Below the pieces are notes generated by a model. The model saw nothing but the letters and a program-made list of their open reading frames with translations. It ran no database searches and was not told the origin of the DNA. A stretch of DNA of 64,000 nt from Thereva unica (taxonomy: Eukaryota > Arthropoda > Insecta > Diptera > Therevidae), in the NCBI GenBank assembly GCA_949987705.1, contig OX465283.1, forward strand, positions 96,893,813-96,957,812, given 5' to 3'. This document shows, piece by piece, positions 63,756 through 64,000 of the stretch (position 1 is the stretch's first letter; each line of letters starts with the position of its first letter). The position numbers were made by a program, and so were the translations under genes.

Positions 63756-64000
63756 TCTTCCCCCGCCTTGACCAGCTTCTGGGCAATTGATGAGTTCCGG
63801 GTCGATTGCAAACCGACTGCCAAATGAAGATCTTGGGGCTGGAATTGGTCTGTCTCTGGAAGTCACCTTCTTTTTGTAGCACTTGATGATCAATATGGTA
63901 GACGTTGTTAATACAGCAATTACAAGGGCTGTGTATCCCAATGCAAGTTGGTGTGTGTTGTTTACATCTATTTTATGAGGAAGAACTTCCTTCCCTTTCA
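63752..64000 (-). CDS. Envelope-like protein, C-terminal part, runs off the window
   Basis: The frame is open from the window end. A hydrophobic span (LVIAVLTTSTILIIKC) is followed by a basic, Pro-rich tail (KKKVTSRDR, IPAPRSSF) that ends within the polypurine tract. One membrane anchor with a short cytoplasmic tail directly before the 3' LTR is the position and form of an envelope gene in insect LTR retroelements (errantivirus or similar). The name rests on position and the anchor; the ectodomain is outside the window. Confidence 0.6.
63756..63771 (-). promoter_or_regulatory. Polypurine tract
   Basis: On the minus strand AAGGCGGGGGAAGA precedes the LTR start. It overlaps the last codons of the envelope-like ORF (GQGGGR). 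Confidence 0.65.

Overview
The window is animal genomic DNA, almost certainly from an insect, and consists of nested transposable elements. I found no convincing single-copy host gene in 64 kb. The insect call rests on R1-like and LOA/I-like non-LTR retrotransposons, a BEL/Pao element, a 412/mdg1-like LTR element, Helitrons ending in CTAG, a DUF4780-type ORF1 and a TTAGG-type repeat. The order of insect cannot be told from what is here.

Layout. 0.15-5.8 kb: a nearly complete LOA/I-like retrotransposon (minus strand) with overlapping, intact ORF1 and ORF2. 6.4-10.7 kb: broken Jockey-like fragments on both strands. 10.8-12.2 kb: a Helitron. 12.6-13.2 kb: a terminal-inverted-repeat element. 13.3-19.5 kb: a degraded Ty3/gypsy-type element holding a tRNA-Lys-like SINE and a 1.1-kb palindrome, abutting an R1-like element (19.5-22.1 kb, minus). 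22.1-29.4 kb: a 412/mdg1-like LTR element with an unusual leader that carries small membrane-protein ORFs; its protease/RT region is split by a 1.5-kb palindrome and an unassigned 1.7-kb stretch, and it is cut off in RT by the BEL/Pao element (29.4-37.1 kb, minus). 37-41.8 kb: MITEs, an R1 3' fragment and an R1-like 5' fragment. 41.8-44.3 kb: two palindromic 1-kb elements. 42.9-50.3 kb: a large DNA transposon with a spliced transposase-like gene, broken by an inserted hAT-like element with a perfect 8-bp target duplication; one of its inverted arms carries a TTAA-flanked MITE for which the other arm is the empty site. 52.7-59.2 kb: nested Helitrons carrying 128-bp satellite arrays, MITEs and (AT)n tracts. 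59.2-63.2 kb: a CR1/L2-like element with an intact 945-codon ORF2. 63.3-64 kb: an LTR and the C-terminal end of an envelope-like gene that runs off the window.

Most promising leads: (1) a 5' UTR module shared by the LOA-like and R1-like elements, with ATA in both R1-like copies where the LOA ORF1 has ATG; (2) small membrane-protein ORFs between primer site and gag of the 412-like element; (3) the transposase-like gene whose reading frame is restored by two predicted introns and removal of the hAT insertion; (4) a family of near-perfect palindromes that would fold into long hairpin RNA if transcribed; (5) Helitron-borne satellites with higher-order structure. All calls come from reading the sequence; no database search was run.
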